From Rhizorhabdus histidinilytica (GTDB taxonomy: Bacteria; Pseudomonadota; Alphaproteobacteria; Sphingomonadales; Sphingomonadaceae), in NCBI RefSeq assembly GCF_900167915.1, contig NZ_FUYM01000010.1, positions 62,001-126,000 of the forward strand: a DNA stretch of 64,000 nt. Direction: 5' to 3'. Below are positions 7,931 through 17,129 of this stretch, piece after piece. A program made the translations under genes and the position numbers. The notes below the pieces were generated by a model. That model was given only the letters and a program-made list of their open reading frames with translations, did no database searches and had not been told where the DNA came from. Every line of letters begins with the position of its first letter. Within the stretch, counting starts at the first letter, position 1.

Positions 7931-8506
7931 TCATCCTGCTGATGGCGCCGTACCCGGCCGCAGATGGGCGAGCATATGGGCGACATAGTCGGCCTTGCCC
8001 AGCTCGATCCCCTGGGCGCGCAGGATCGCGTAGGCCGCCATGACGTGGAAATAGAATTGCGGCAGCGCCCAATCGCGGACGTATTGCTCGGCCGTCAGGT
8101 CGAAGATCATGCCCTGCGGCAGGGCGTGGGCGATCGGGGTCGCCGGGTCGACGTCGGGCATGCCGCCGGCGGCGGCCTCGACGATCGCCAGCGTCTCGGC
8201 AATCCGCCTGCGCGCGTCCGCGATGGAACCGGGGTGCTCGGCCGCGTTCCGCCCTTCGTCGAGCAACTCCGCTATCGACGGCGGGAGCGCATCGCCGCGC
8301 AGCCGGGCGATGCCTTCCTGCGCCTGCACGCAGGCGAACCGGACCTGGGTGGACAGCGGGAACATGTCCGGAGCGAGACGCGCGAGGAGAAGCGCTTCGG
8401 CCTTGCCGGACGGCCCCTGCTCTTCGGCCTTGGCGAGCCACGCCGATAGCGCCCCGAGCATCTGCAGGTAGGTCGGAACCAGCATATCGGGCAGCGTCAT
8501 CGTCAT
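7931..8506 (-). CDS. DUF1993 family protein
   Basis: 191 aa. The sequence matches DUF1993: an N-terminal LPDMLVPTYLQMLGALSAWLAKAEE helix, LAPDMFPLSTQVRFACVQAQEG, and a C-terminal QFYFHVMAAYAILRAQGIELGKADY. The family is a predicted four-helix DinB-like fold with no assigned reaction. Two ATGs six bases apart (8506 and 8500) are possible; GAAGGA lies just upstream and suits the second slightly better. The gene converges with the tRNA. No operon partner. Confidence 0.85.
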   Translation of the reverse strand: MTMTLPDMLVPTYLQMLGALSAWLAKAEEQGPSGKAEALLLARLAPDMFPLSTQVRFACVQAQEGIARLRGDALPPSIAELLDEGRNAAEHPGSIADARRRIAETLAIVEAAAGGMPDVDPATPIAHALPQGMIFDLTAEQYVRDWALPQFYFHVMAAYAILRAQGIELGKADYVAHMLAHLRPGTAPSAG

Positions 8507-8701
8507 TTTCCTTCGGCACGTTCGACCCGCGGCGCGCGCCCAGGGTCGCGCTTCCGGTGGCCACGCCCCGAAACTAGCCGTCCGGATCATCAAGGCACAA
8601 GCCGTCGACGCGCCACATGCGAGACAGCGCGTGACATTCCACGCATCGCATGGGTATTCGCCGGCAGGGGATTGGTCCGTGCGGACCGGAATGCGGGGGC
8701 A

Positions 8702-10930
8702 ATGCGACTTCAGGGTAACCGCCACGGATCACGCCCGGCGACACGGCGCCGGCCCATGGCGGCCGGCCTGGCCGCCATGGCGACGGCGCTGCTTCCGGGC
8801 GGCGCCGAGGCCGCGGGGGGCGCGGCCTCGAACGGCCTTTCCGAAATCGTCGTCTCGGCCCAGAAGCGCAACGAAAACGCCCAGCGGGTGCCGATCTCGA
8901 TCCAAAGCTTCGACAGCGAGACGCTTGCCATGCTGGGCGCCGACCAGCTGACGGACCTCGATGCGGTGGCGCCCTCGCTCTCCTTCGGCGACGGCGGCGA
9001 GCAGGCCAGGACCGGCATCCGCGGCATCATCGATTATTCGCGCAACGCGGGCTATGATTCGCGCGTCGGCCTCTATGTCGACGGCGTCTATTACAGCCGT
9101 TCCTGGATGAACCCGCTCACGCTGCTAGGCATCGACCAGATCGACGTGCTGCGCGGGCCGCAGGGCACCTTGTTCGGCAAGAACACCGACGCCGGCGTGA
9201 TTTCCATAACCACGATCCAGCCCTCCGCGCAGGCGAACGGCGAGGTCAGCGCGGACGTCGGCAATTTCGGCCATTGGCGCATCGCCGGGCGCGGCAACGC
9301 GCCGCTCGGACGCACCGTCAGCCTGCAACTGGCCGGCAGCCATACGCAAAGCACCGGCTATTACCGCAACCTCCTGCTGGGAAGGCACAACAGCGGCGTG
9401 AACGCCGACATGGTCCGCGCGCAGCTCCGCTTTCAGCCGGACGACGACCTCGACGTGACGCTGGCCGCCGACTATGCCGCCGACGACAATTCGACCCTCC
9501 ACTACAGCTATGTTCCGCCCGCCGGGACCAATCCGTTCGCCTTCGCCTCCTATTGGGACGACAGCGCGACGCGGCGGACGGGCGGGGCTTCGCTGACGGT
9601 GCGCAAGGACACCGCCGGCGGCTTCCAGATCATGTCGATCACGGCCTATCGGTCGGGCCACCAGTTCCTGTACTTCAACAACGAGACGGGACCGATCCCC
9701 TATCTGACGACCGGCCTGAGCCAATATGCGGACCAGTTTTCCCAGGAGGTGCGGATCGCCTCGCCGCGCACCGGAAACCATGATTTCGTCGCGGGCCTCT
9801 ATTATTTCTGGGGCAACAACAAGGATCGGCAGTCGCTGAGCGCAGGCTCGGGGCTGGCGGCGCTCGGTCTCGGCGGCCTGGTCGGCAAGACCTCCCTGAC
9901 CCGTAGCTCGGTCAGCACCGATTCGGTGGCCGGCTTCTTCCAGGCCAGCTTCCGTCCGGTCCCGATGGTCGAGCTCTTCGTCGGCGCGCGCCTGACCTAT
10001 GAGCGGAAAAGGCTCAATGACATCACGACCAACGATCCCACGGGCTTCATCGCCATCCCGATCACCGGCTATCGCGACCGGTTTTCCGACAGCTTCCTGA
10101 CGCCCAGAGGGGGCATCAACCTGCATCTCGGCCCCGACCTCGTGCTGTTCGGCACGATCGGGCGCGGGGTGAAGAGCGGCGGGTGGAACGTCGAGGGGAC
10201 GAGCGCGTCGACCTTCGCCGCCGGCATCCGGTTCCGGCCCGAGACGGTGACCAGCTATGAAGCCGGGCTGAAGAGCGAGTTCCTCGATCGCCGCGCGCGG
10301 CTCAACATCACCGGCTTCCACCAGCGGTTCGACGACTTCCAGGTGTTCACCTTCGTCAACACGGTGGTGGCCGGCCGCACCGTGCAGGCGACCAGCCTGT
10401 CGAACGTCGGCACGGTTTCGTCGAAGGGCGTCGAAGTCGACCTGACGCTGGTGCCGTTCAGAGGGCTCACCCTTTCCGGCAGCTACACCTACAACAAGAG
10501 CGCCTATGACCATTATCCGGGCGGCGCAGGCACGGTCGGCACGACGGTGCTCGACGCCGACGGCGTCCAGACGCCCTATGCGCCCACCCACAAGGCCTAT
10601 CTCGCCGCGAACTATGCGATGCCGCTCGCCGAGGGCGGGCCGCTGTTCTTCGCGCATGTCGGCTACGGCGTTCAGTCATCCGAGAATTTCGACCCGAAGG
10701 TGGCGAACCCCGTCGGCGGGTCCGCCTATTTCATCAAGGGCTATGGAGTCGCGGACGCGCGGCTGGGCATCGGCTCCGCCGGCCAAGGGTGGCGGGTCTC
10801 GCTCTGGAGCAGGAACCTGTTCGGCAAGCGCTACATCCGTTTCGCCACCCGGACCGTGCTGCTCCGCGCACCCGCCATTCTCTACGGCGAGCCGCGCGCC
10901 TATGGCATGACGCTCAGCTCCCGCTTCTGA
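8702..10930 (+). CDS. TonB-dependent receptor
   Basis: About 742 aa. A signal peptide ends near GGAEA. The TonB-box/plug start NGLSEIVVSAQKRNENAQRVP, the plug segment IDVLRGPQGTLFGKNTDAGVI, and a C-terminal beta-strand ending in LSSRF (terminal Phe) mark an outer-membrane TonB receptor of the FecA/IroN-like type common in sphingomonads. Such receptors import siderophores, vitamins, sugars or aromatic compounds. An MFS permease starts 78 bp downstream, suggesting a two-step uptake pair; the ligand is unknown. The start was chosen at 8702, ahead of the signal peptide, but the Shine-Dalgarno is weak. Confidence 0.9.
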   Translation: MRLQGNRHGSRPATRRRPMAAGLAAMATALLPGGAEAAGGAASNGLSEIVVSAQKRNENAQRVPISIQSFDSETLAMLGADQLTDLDAVAPSLSFGDGGEQARTGIRGIIDYSRNAGYDSRVGLYVDGVYYSRSWMNPLTLLGIDQIDVLRGPQGTLFGKNTDAGVISITTIQPSAQANGEVSADVGNFGHWRIAGRGNAPLGRTVSLQLAGSHTQSTGYYRNLLLGRHNSGVNADMVRAQLRFQPDDDLDVTLAADYAADDNSTLHYSYVPPAGTNPFAFASYWDDSATRRTGGASLTVRKDTAGGFQIMSITAYRSGHQFLYFNNETGPIPYLTTGLSQYADQFSQEVRIASPRTGNHDFVAGLYYFWGNNKDRQSLSAGSGLAALGLGGLVGKTSLTRSSVSTDSVAGFFQASFRPVPMVELFVGARLTYERKRLNDITTNDPTGFIAIPITGYRDRFSDSFLTPRGGINLHLGPDLVLFGTIGRGVKSGGWNVEGTSASTFAAGIRFRPETVTSYEAGLKSEFLDRRARLNITGFHQRFDDFQVFTFVNTVVAGRTVQATSLSNVGTVSSKGVEVDLTLVPFRGLTLSGSYTYNKSAYDHYPGGAGTVGTTVLDADGVQTPYAPTHKAYLAANYAMPLAEGGPLFFAHVGYGVQSSENFDPKVANPVGGSAYFIKGYGVADARLGIGSAGQGWRVSLWSRNLFGKRYIRFATRTVLLRAPAILYGEPRAYGMTLSSRF

Positions 10931-11008
10931 CGTGACGACGATCGCCAGACCAAACCGGCGGAGAGGTCCGGCTGCGTCGGCCGGCAACGCCGTGGCCGGA
11001 ACGATCGG

Positions 11009-12253
11009 GTGAGGATGCGCCGCATCTTCCCCGGCTGGCTGCTGGTCGGCGCTGTGATGGTCGCGCTGATGCTGTGCGGGACGACGATCGTCGTCAGCAC
11101 CTTCGGCATCTTCACCGCCCATTGGATGCGGTCGTTCGGCTGGAGCCAGGGCGCGATGGCGGGCAGCCTGTCGATCTTCCTGCTGTCGACCACGCTCGCC
11201 GTCCCGGTGGCGGGTGTGGCCGTGGACCGCTTCGGATCGCGCCGCACCGCCATCTTCGGCGTGACCGCCTTCGCGGCTCTGCTCGCCGCCGTCGCTCCGT
11301 CGGTCGGCTCGCTGCCCTCGCTGTTCCTCTTCTACGCGCTGCTCGGGCTGCTCGGTGCCTTCACCAATCCGATCGTCTATATCAGGGCGCTCTCGGCCTG
11401 GTTCGATCGCCGGCGCGGCATCGCGCTCGGTATCGCGGTCGCGGGCCAGGGGCTCGGAGCCGCGGTGCTTCCGCCCCTCGTGCAATATGTAAGCGAGAGC
11501 GCGGGGTGGCGCAGCGCCTTCCACCTGCTGTCCGCGGGCCTCGTCCTGATCGTCCTGCCGCTGGTGCTGTTGTTCGTGCGCGACGATCCCGCCGCGCTGG
11601 GCGTCCGCCCCGACGGCGGCGTTCGCGCGCGTCCGGCGGACGGGGACGCCGCGGGCCTGACCCTGGCGGAGGCGCGGCGGACCGGCGCCTTCTGGATCAT
11701 CCTGATCGTCTTCGCGCTGTTCGGCCTCGTCAACTACGCCCTGAGCGGCCATTTCGTCTATCTGATGCTCCAGCGCGGCGTCGGCACCCTGCCGCAGATC
11801 GCGATGCTGCTGTCGATCGCCGGGGCTTCGATGATCGGCGGGCGGGTGCTGTTCGGCTGGCTGTTCGATCGCTATCCGCTGCCGCTCGTCGGCGCGGCGG
11901 GCGTCCTGTGCGGCGGCGTCGCCCTGGCCCTGTTGCTCGGCATCGCCGCTATCGGCCCGGCGGCCTTTGCGATGAGCGTGCTGATGGGCGTCGCGATGGG
12001 GGCCGAAACCGACCTTCTCTCGCTACTCGTCAGCCGCTATTTCGGCCAGCGCGCGATCTCGCGCATCTACAGCTGGCAGAATGTCAGCTTCCTGGCCGGC
12101 GCCGCCGGCGGTCCTCCCCTGTTCGCGCTACTGCTCGAACGATTTTCCGATCCGACCGTGCCGATCCTCGTGCTCATCGCCCTGTGCGCGCTGTCGGTGC
12201 TGCTGCTGCTCCTGCTGAAGGCGCCCGCGCACGCCGCGGCGGCATGCCCATGA
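11009..12253 (+). CDS. MFS transporter
   Basis: 414 aa with about 12 hydrophobic helices. The loop 2-3 signature VDRFGSRRTAIFG and the central DDPAALGVRPDG loop are typical of the monocarboxylate/oxalate-like MFS group. The second half repeats the pattern (GWLFDRYPLPLVG). It lies directly downstream of a TonB receptor on the same strand, which suggests inner-membrane passage of the same compound. GTG 11009 is the annotated start; ATG 11015 is equally possible. Substrate not predictable. Confidence 0.87.
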   Translation: MRMRRIFPGWLLVGAVMVALMLCGTTIVVSTFGIFTAHWMRSFGWSQGAMAGSLSIFLLSTTLAVPVAGVAVDRFGSRRTAIFGVTAFAALLAAVAPSVGSLPSLFLFYALLGLLGAFTNPIVYIRALSAWFDRRRGIALGIAVAGQGLGAAVLPPLVQYVSESAGWRSAFHLLSAGLVLIVLPLVLLFVRDDPAALGVRPDGGVRARPADGDAAGLTLAEARRTGAFWIILIVFALFGLVNYALSGHFVYLMLQRGVGTLPQIAMLLSIAGASMIGGRVLFGWLFDRYPLPLVGAAGVLCGGVALALLLGIAAIGPAAFAMSVLMGVAMGAETDLLSLLVSRYFGQRAISRIYSWQNVSFLAGAAGGPPLFALLLERFSDPTVPILVLIALCALSVLLLLLLKAPAHAAAACP

Positions 12254-12298
12254 AGCTCTTGAACGATTGGCGCCGGTCGATGACGATGGATAGAATGC

Positions 12299-14767
12299 AT
12301 GTCGAAGGGGGCGATGACCGGGTGCATCAAGACGCGCAGACCACGGCGTGATCTCATCGGAGACGACAGCGCGATGACCGCCGCACGCAAGAACGCCCCT
12401 TCCGCGAGGCGGGACGGGGAGGTCGCCGCGCGGTACCGCGAACTGGTCGAGATGTCGCCGGACGCGATCCTCCTCGCGGAGGACGGCGTGATGCGCTTCG
12501 CCAATCCCGTCGGGCTCGCGCTGCTGCGCGCGTCGTGCGCCGAGGAGGTCGCTGGCCGACCGATCGAGGCGCTCCTGCGGCACGAGGACGGGACCAGGCC
12601 ACCGGCATGGCTTGCCGGTCTGCTGCGCGAGGCCGGATCGGCGTCGGGCGAGGCCATCCTGCATCCGCTCGACGGCGGCGAAGTGCCCGTCGAGGTGCGG
12701 GCCCGCTCCTATCTCGACCATGGCAGGATGGTCGTGCTGGCCTTTTGCCGCGAGACGCCCGCCGGCGCACAAGCCGGGGAGACCGACCCGGAATTGCGCG
12801 AGAGCCTGGCGCGCTTCCATGCGATCGCCCGCGCCACCGGCGACGTGGTGTGGGATTGGGACCTCGCCACGGACAGCCTCTGGTGGAACGACAATTTCCA
12901 GTTCCTGTTCGGATACGCCGCCAGGGAGATCGAGCCGACCATCGAATCCTGGACCAACCGGATCCACCCCGACGACCATGACCGCGTGATCGCGAAGATC
13001 CACGCCGCGATCGATGGCGGGCGAAGGACGTGGAGCGACGAATATCGCTTCCGCCGCAAGAACGGCAGCTATGCCGAGATATTCGACAGGGGTCAGGTGC
13101 TGCGCGATCCGTCGGGGCGCGGCGCGCGCATGGTCGGCATGATGCAGGACATCACCGGGCGCAAGCAGACCGAAGACGCGCTTCGGGAGAAATCGGCGCT
13201 GCTGGAGGCGGTGGTCGAAAGCGCGGGCACCGGTATATTGGTGGTCAATCCCGACGGCCAGAAGCTGGTCCACAACCAGCGGCTGTACGAGCTGTTCCGG
13301 ATACCATCGGAGATCGCCGACGACCCGCGGGTGGCACCCCAGTTCGAATTCGCGACCACCCAGGCCAAGGACCCGGCCGCCTGGATCGGCATGGCGGCGT
13401 CGCTCGCCTCACGCCCCGAGGCGATCGAGCGCTTCGAGATCGAGCTGATCGATGGACGGATATTGGACAGCTATACCGCGCCCGTGCACGACAAGGAGGG
13501 GCGTCGCTACGGACGGGCCTGGATCTTCGAGGACATCACCGAGCGGCGCCGCGACATCCACCGGCTGCGCCAGGCCGAGCGGGTGGAGGCTGTCGGCAGC
13601 TTCGCCGCCGGCATTGCGCATGACCTGGGCAACATGCTCGTGCCGATCATGGTCACGGCCGAACGGATTTCCGGCGGGGTCGCCGATCCGGAAGGCAAGG
13701 CCCGGATCATCCTGAGCGCGGCCGACCAGGCCAAGACGCTGGTCGAGCAGATATTGGAGTTCACCGGCCAGCGGCGCGCCGTCCGGGAACCGATCGACCT
13801 GCGCACGCCGGTATCGCGGGCGATCGAGCTGCTGGGCTCCACCCTGCCCGAAGGAGTCGTCGTCGAGCGGCAGCTTCCGGACCGGCCTGCGACGGTGTCC
13901 GGTGATGCGACGCAGCTCCTGCGGCTGACGCTCAACCTGTGCAGGAACGCGATCCAGGCGATGGGCGACACCCCGTCGGACCGACCGGCGCGGCTGATCG
14001 TCCGCGTCGAGGAGGGACATGCCGACGCGGCCTTCGCCCACGCGCATCCGCCGCTGCCGGCAGGACCCGCCATGATCCTCAGCGTCGAGGACAACGGTCC
14101 CGGCATGGACGCCGCCACGCTGGAACGGATATTCGAACCCTTCTTCTCCACCAAGGGTTCGAGAGGAACCGGGCTGGGCCTCGCGCTCGTCCAGAGCATC
14201 GCGGCGCAGCATGAGGGCGCCGTCACCGTCGATACGATACCGGGGAAGGGCGCGACCTTCCGCATATGGCTGCCGAAGGCGCAACCGGCGGTCGCGGCGG
14301 AGCCGACCTCGCCACCGCCGCGGACCGGCGCGGCCAGGAATATCCTGGTCGTCGACGACCGCCCCGAGATCGCCAAGACGCTCGTAGAGCTGCTCGAGGC
14401 AGACGGACACAGCGCCGAGGCGATCGAGGACCCGTTCGCGGCGCGCGACCGGATCGCCATGCTGCCAGGCCGTTTCGACCTGGTCATCACCGATTATCAT
14501 ATGCCGGGCATGACCGGCGCCGAGCTGGTCGCCGGCGTCCGCTTCGCCTGTCCGGACCTGCCCTTCATCCTGACCAGCGGCCAGATGCCGCCGATCGACC
14601 CCGAGCTGGCCGCGAGCTTCGTCGCCTTCCTTCCCAAGCCGTTCACGGCGAAAACGGTGCAAGAGGCCTGCGCGGCCGCGATCGACGGTCAGGCCTCGAT
14701 CGCGGCCGCGAAGGCGGCGGGGGCGTCGATCATCACGAAATGCCCGCATCCCCCGAGCTCTTCGTAA
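12299..14767 (+). CDS. Hybrid sensor histidine kinase/response regulator with PAS domains
   Basis: 822 aa, no membrane segment, so cytoplasmic. Three PAS-like domains (~45-150, 165-290 with a PAC tail MMQDITGRK, 297-415 ending IFEDITERR) precede a HisKA region with His441 in AAGIAHDLGNML. The ATPase part has N-box Asn550 (LCRNAIQAM), DNGPGMD, FEPFFSTKG and GTGLGLAL. A C-terminal receiver has Asp686/687, phosphoacceptor Asp732, Thr759 and Lys780. It probably autophosphorylates and passes phosphate to its own receiver. Start uncertain: 12299, 12314 (AAGGGG just upstream) or 12374 (GGAGA upstream). Its last 79 bp overlap the converging hydrolase gene. Confidence 0.88.
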   Translation: MSKGAMTGCIKTRRPRRDLIGDDSAMTAARKNAPSARRDGEVAARYRELVEMSPDAILLAEDGVMRFANPVGLALLRASCAEEVAGRPIEALLRHEDGTRPPAWLAGLLREAGSASGEAILHPLDGGEVPVEVRARSYLDHGRMVVLAFCRETPAGAQAGETDPELRESLARFHAIARATGDVVWDWDLATDSLWWNDNFQFLFGYAAREIEPTIESWTNRIHPDDHDRVIAKIHAAIDGGRRTWSDEYRFRRKNGSYAEIFDRGQVLRDPSGRGARMVGMMQDITGRKQTEDALREKSALLEAVVESAGTGILVVNPDGQKLVHNQRLYELFRIPSEIADDPRVAPQFEFATTQAKDPAAWIGMAASLASRPEAIERFEIELIDGRILDSYTAPVHDKEGRRYGRAWIFEDITERRRDIHRLRQAERVEAVGSFAAGIAHDLGNMLVPIMVTAERISGGVADPEGKARIILSAADQAKTLVEQILEFTGQRRAVREPIDLRTPVSRAIELLGSTLPEGVVVERQLPDRPATVSGDATQLLRLTLNLCRNAIQAMGDTPSDRPARLIVRVEEGHADAAFAHAHPPLPAGPAMILSVEDNGPGMDAATLERIFEPFFSTKGSRGTGLGLALVQSIAAQHEGAVTVDTIPGKGATFRIWLPKAQPAVAAEPTSPPPRTGAARNILVVDDRPEIAKTLVELLEADGHSAEAIEDPFAARDRIAMLPGRFDLVITDYHMPGMTGAELVAGVRFACPDLPFILTSGQMPPIDPELAASFVAFLPKPFTAKTVQEACAAAIDGQASIAAAKAAGASIITKCPHPPSSS

Positions 14768-15453
14768 CGGGCGTCGGGCTGGATCGCCTTCCATCGGTCT
14801 AGCTCCTGCACGGTCGGGCCGGCCGCGCCCATCACGATGGTGAGGGGGACATGGAGCGCCGCGAGCGCGGCCTGGGCGTCGAAGTCCCGGACCGACCAGG
14901 CGATGCTGACGACGGTCCAGCTCCCCGCCTTGTTGCGGTCGATGTTCCAGCGCTGGTGCTGCGCCGGGGTCAGCGCACGGAAGCGTCGGGCGGCGTCGTC
15001 GAAGCTGGTGGTGGGGATGGCGCACATCGCCTCGAAGGCGGGCCAGTTCTCCGCATACCAGGCCGGCGACCGCAGCGGCGACTCCGCGAGGACCGCACGC
15101 GCGACCCGCTCGGGCCAGCGCCGCGCGAAATCCATCGCGATATAGCCGCCGATCGAGACGCCGACGAGGATCGCCCGTTCGATGCCCAGCGCGTCGAGGA
15201 AGGCGCGCAGGTCGTCGGCATATCGCTCGATGCTCCGCTGTCGCCACAGCGGATCGGAATCGCCGTGGCCCGGCATGTCCCAGGCGATCACGCGGTGGCG
15301 ATCGGCGAGCAGCGGCACGACGTCCTCGAACTCATGTGCCGAGGCGCCGCCGGTGTGAAGCAGCACCAGCGGTGCCCCCTCCCCGGCCCCGGCCTCGAGA
15401 TAATGGAGACGCTCCCCGTCGAGCTGGACGAAGCGATCGGCGGCGGCGGTCAT
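14689..15453 (-). CDS. Alpha/beta hydrolase
   Basis: 254 aa. The fold is complete: oxyanion LLHTGGASAHEF, WDMPGHGDSD, nucleophile Ser in GVSIGGY, and the terminal catalytic His in GGCGHFVMID. It resembles the cytosolic esterase/3-oxoadipate enol-lactonase-like group; substrate unknown. Its start overlaps the stop of the upstream paralogue by four bases (ATGA), so the two are translationally coupled. The 3' end, including the catalytic His codon, overlaps the converging kinase gene. Confidence 0.88.
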   Translation of the reverse strand: MTAAADRFVQLDGERLHYLEAGAGEGAPLVLLHTGGASAHEFEDVVPLLADRHRVIAWDMPGHGDSDPLWRQRSIERYADDLRAFLDALGIERAILVGVSIGGYIAMDFARRWPERVARAVLAESPLRSPAWYAENWPAFEAMCAIPTTSFDDAARRFRALTPAQHQRWNIDRNKAGSWTVVSIAWSVRDFDAQAALAALHVPLTIVMGAAGPTVQELDRWKAIQPDARYEELGGCGHFVMIDAPAAFAAAIEA

Positions 15454-16217
15454 GCGAACATCTCCTCGATCGCGCGAGCCACGGCCTCGGGATCGTCGCT
15501 ATGGGGGAAGTGGCCGCTGTCGGCGACCAGCCGCAGGACGGCAGCGGGGTTTAGCGAGGGCAGCAGGGTCGCCGCCTCCGGCGCGACCCCGCCATCGCCG
15601 TTGACGAAGAGCGCGGGCACGGCAAGCGCGCGGATGCGTGGCTGGACGCGATCGGCATCGTCGCGGCCGGCCCAGAGCAGGTCCATCATCGCATGGCCGC
15701 CGGCCTTGTGCCGGTCGATCGCCAGCCGCGCCGCCAGCTCGGGCGTCCAGGTGCGGAAGCGCGCGCGGGCGCGCTCCTCGGGCTCCTCGGGGCAGCCGAA
15801 CATGGTCTCGATCATGCCCCAGTTGCGCGCCCACCACGTCCCGTCGCGCGTCAGCGGCAGCTCGATCGGGACGATCCCGCCGAGCTCGGCCGCGCGGGGG
15901 CTCCCGGTGGCGGCGAGCGCGATCGCCGCGCCGACCGACCCGCCGCCCAATATCGGCCGTTCGCCGAGCGAACAGGCGAGCTCGACCGCCAGATCGGCGA
16001 ATTGCGGCAGGGTCACATGGCCCTGCGGGCGATCCGAATCGCCATGACCAGGCATGTCCCAGGACAGGACGCGGAACCGGCCGGCCAACCGCTGCGCCAG
16101 CGCGTCGAACTCATGGGCCGATCGCCCGGCGCTGTGCATCAGGAACAGCAGCCGCCCCTCGCCGGTCGCGCGGCAATGGACCCGGCCGAAGGGGCCTTGC
16201 AGGAAAATATCGTCCAT
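15450..16217 (-). CDS. Alpha/beta hydrolase, tandem paralogue
   Basis: 255 aa. A paralogue of the next gene downstream: HSAGRSAHEFDALAQRLAG, WDMPGHGDSDRP, nucleophile Ser in GGGSVGAA and late His in DSGHFPHSD. Both share the SAHEF and WDMPGHGDSD blocks, indicating tandem duplication. Probable ester or lactone hydrolase. It is divergent from the bicupin gene at 16336; the 118-bp gap holds a motif also found near 19.28 kb. ATG 16217 has AGGAGAGG just upstream. Confidence 0.87.
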   Translation of the reverse strand: MDDIFLQGPFGRVHCRATGEGRLLFLMHSAGRSAHEFDALAQRLAGRFRVLSWDMPGHGDSDRPQGHVTLPQFADLAVELACSLGERPILGGGSVGAAIALAATGSPRAAELGGIVPIELPLTRDGTWWARNWGMIETMFGCPEEPEERARARFRTWTPELAARLAIDRHKAGGHAMMDLLWAGRDDADRVQPRIRALAVPALFVNGDGGVAPEAATLLPSLNPAAVLRLVADSGHFPHSDDPEAVARAIEEMFA

Positions 16218-16263
16218 CCTCTCCTCCTGCCCCCGATAGTAGGGATTCCCCGCCGCTCCGGTT

Positions 16264-16281
16264 TCACATGCGCATGGGACA
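16264..16281. promoter_or_regulatory. Candidate regulator site TCACA-N4-CATGGGACA (first copy)
   Basis: TCACATGCGCATGGGACA lies midway between divergent genes at 16217 and 16336 and contains the palindrome CATGCGCATG. An 18-bp stretch near 19273-19290 matches 14 of 18 positions. The shared site suggests one regulator for both divergent promoters, plausibly the LuxR-type protein encoded at 18236. Inference from sequence only. Confidence 0.4.
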
Positions 16282-16335
16282 GGAGCGTCGCACCCGACCG
16301 CCTAGAATGGAGGCAGCGAGGACAGGCGGGAGAGA

Positions 16336-17121
16336 ATGATGAGCCTATTGCACAAGCCCGACGGGCGCGGCGTCTATGTCTACGACATGCTGGATGCGCC
16401 CTGGACCGAGACGGGCAAGCCGGGCGTCCGGCAGCGCGCGGTGCGGGCCGATCGGGAGAGCGGCCATTTCCTGGGCCTCATCCAGTTCGATCCGATGATC
16501 TCGGCCGGCGTCCACCAGCATCTGGGACCGGCGACGAGCCTGATGCTCGGCGGGTCGCTCGCCGACTATCAGGACAATTACGGCCGCGACACGGTGACGA
16601 TCAACCCGACCGGCACGACCCATGACGCGATCTCCTGGGAAGGCTGCTTCTTCGTCGCCAGGCTCGAAGGGGCGACGGCCTATCTGCCCGACAGCGGCGG
16701 CGGCAAGGGCCATGTCGGGGCGGGCATAGCGACCTTCACCAATCCGGCGCCAGAGGTGTTGCCCGCGCTCGACTTCCCGCTGCGCGAGTCGCGGCAATAT
16801 GCGACCTCCATCCCGCGCCTGTCGCGGCGGATGCTGTTCGACTACCGGATCGAGAAGGAGGACCACCGCTTCGTCGAGCTGACGCTGTGGCCCGACATGC
16901 GGATCCCCACCCACCGCGTGTCGGCGCTGACCGAGTGGATGGTGCTGGCCGGCAGCGCGACGGTGAACAACATGACGGTGCCGATCGGCGGCATCGTCGT
17001 CATCGAGCCGGGCACCGAGGTGACGATCGAGAGCGCCTTCGGCTGCCGCCTTCTCGCCTGGGCCGACGGACCGATCCTGTGGTCGGGGGGCGAGACGCTT
17101 CCCGACATCTACGGCTTCTGA
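16336..17121 (+). CDS. Bicupin protein, ChrR/acetylacetone-dioxygenase-like cupin family
   Basis: 261 aa. Two cupin-like halves are visible: SAGVHQHLGPATSLMLGGSLADY with metal-type His residues in the first, and PDMRIPTHRVSALTEWMVLAGSATVNNM with PIGGIVVIEPGTEVTI in the second. The pattern resembles ChrR-like cupins, some of which are Fe(II) dioxygenases cleaving C-C bonds of ketones. In the second half the usual HxH is reduced to a single His, so only one metal site may work. Divergent from the alpha/beta hydrolase pair, which could open products. GGGAGAG lies before ATG 16336. Enzymatic role is tentative. Confidence 0.65.
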   Translation: MMSLLHKPDGRGVYVYDMLDAPWTETGKPGVRQRAVRADRESGHFLGLIQFDPMISAGVHQHLGPATSLMLGGSLADYQDNYGRDTVTINPTGTTHDAISWEGCFFVARLEGATAYLPDSGGGKGHVGAGIATFTNPAPEVLPALDFPLRESRQYATSIPRLSRRMLFDYRIEKEDHRFVELTLWPDMRIPTHRVSALTEWMVLAGSATVNNMTVPIGGIVVIEPGTEVTIESAFGCRLLAWADGPILWSGGETLPDIYGF

Positions 17122-17129
17122 TCAGACGG

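Noticed and set aside
4657-8043. Very long plus-strand open frame (over 1100 codons)
   Set aside because: It is antisense to bdhA, patatin and the DUF2171 gene, all of which have clear domains; an effect of high GC with few stop codons.
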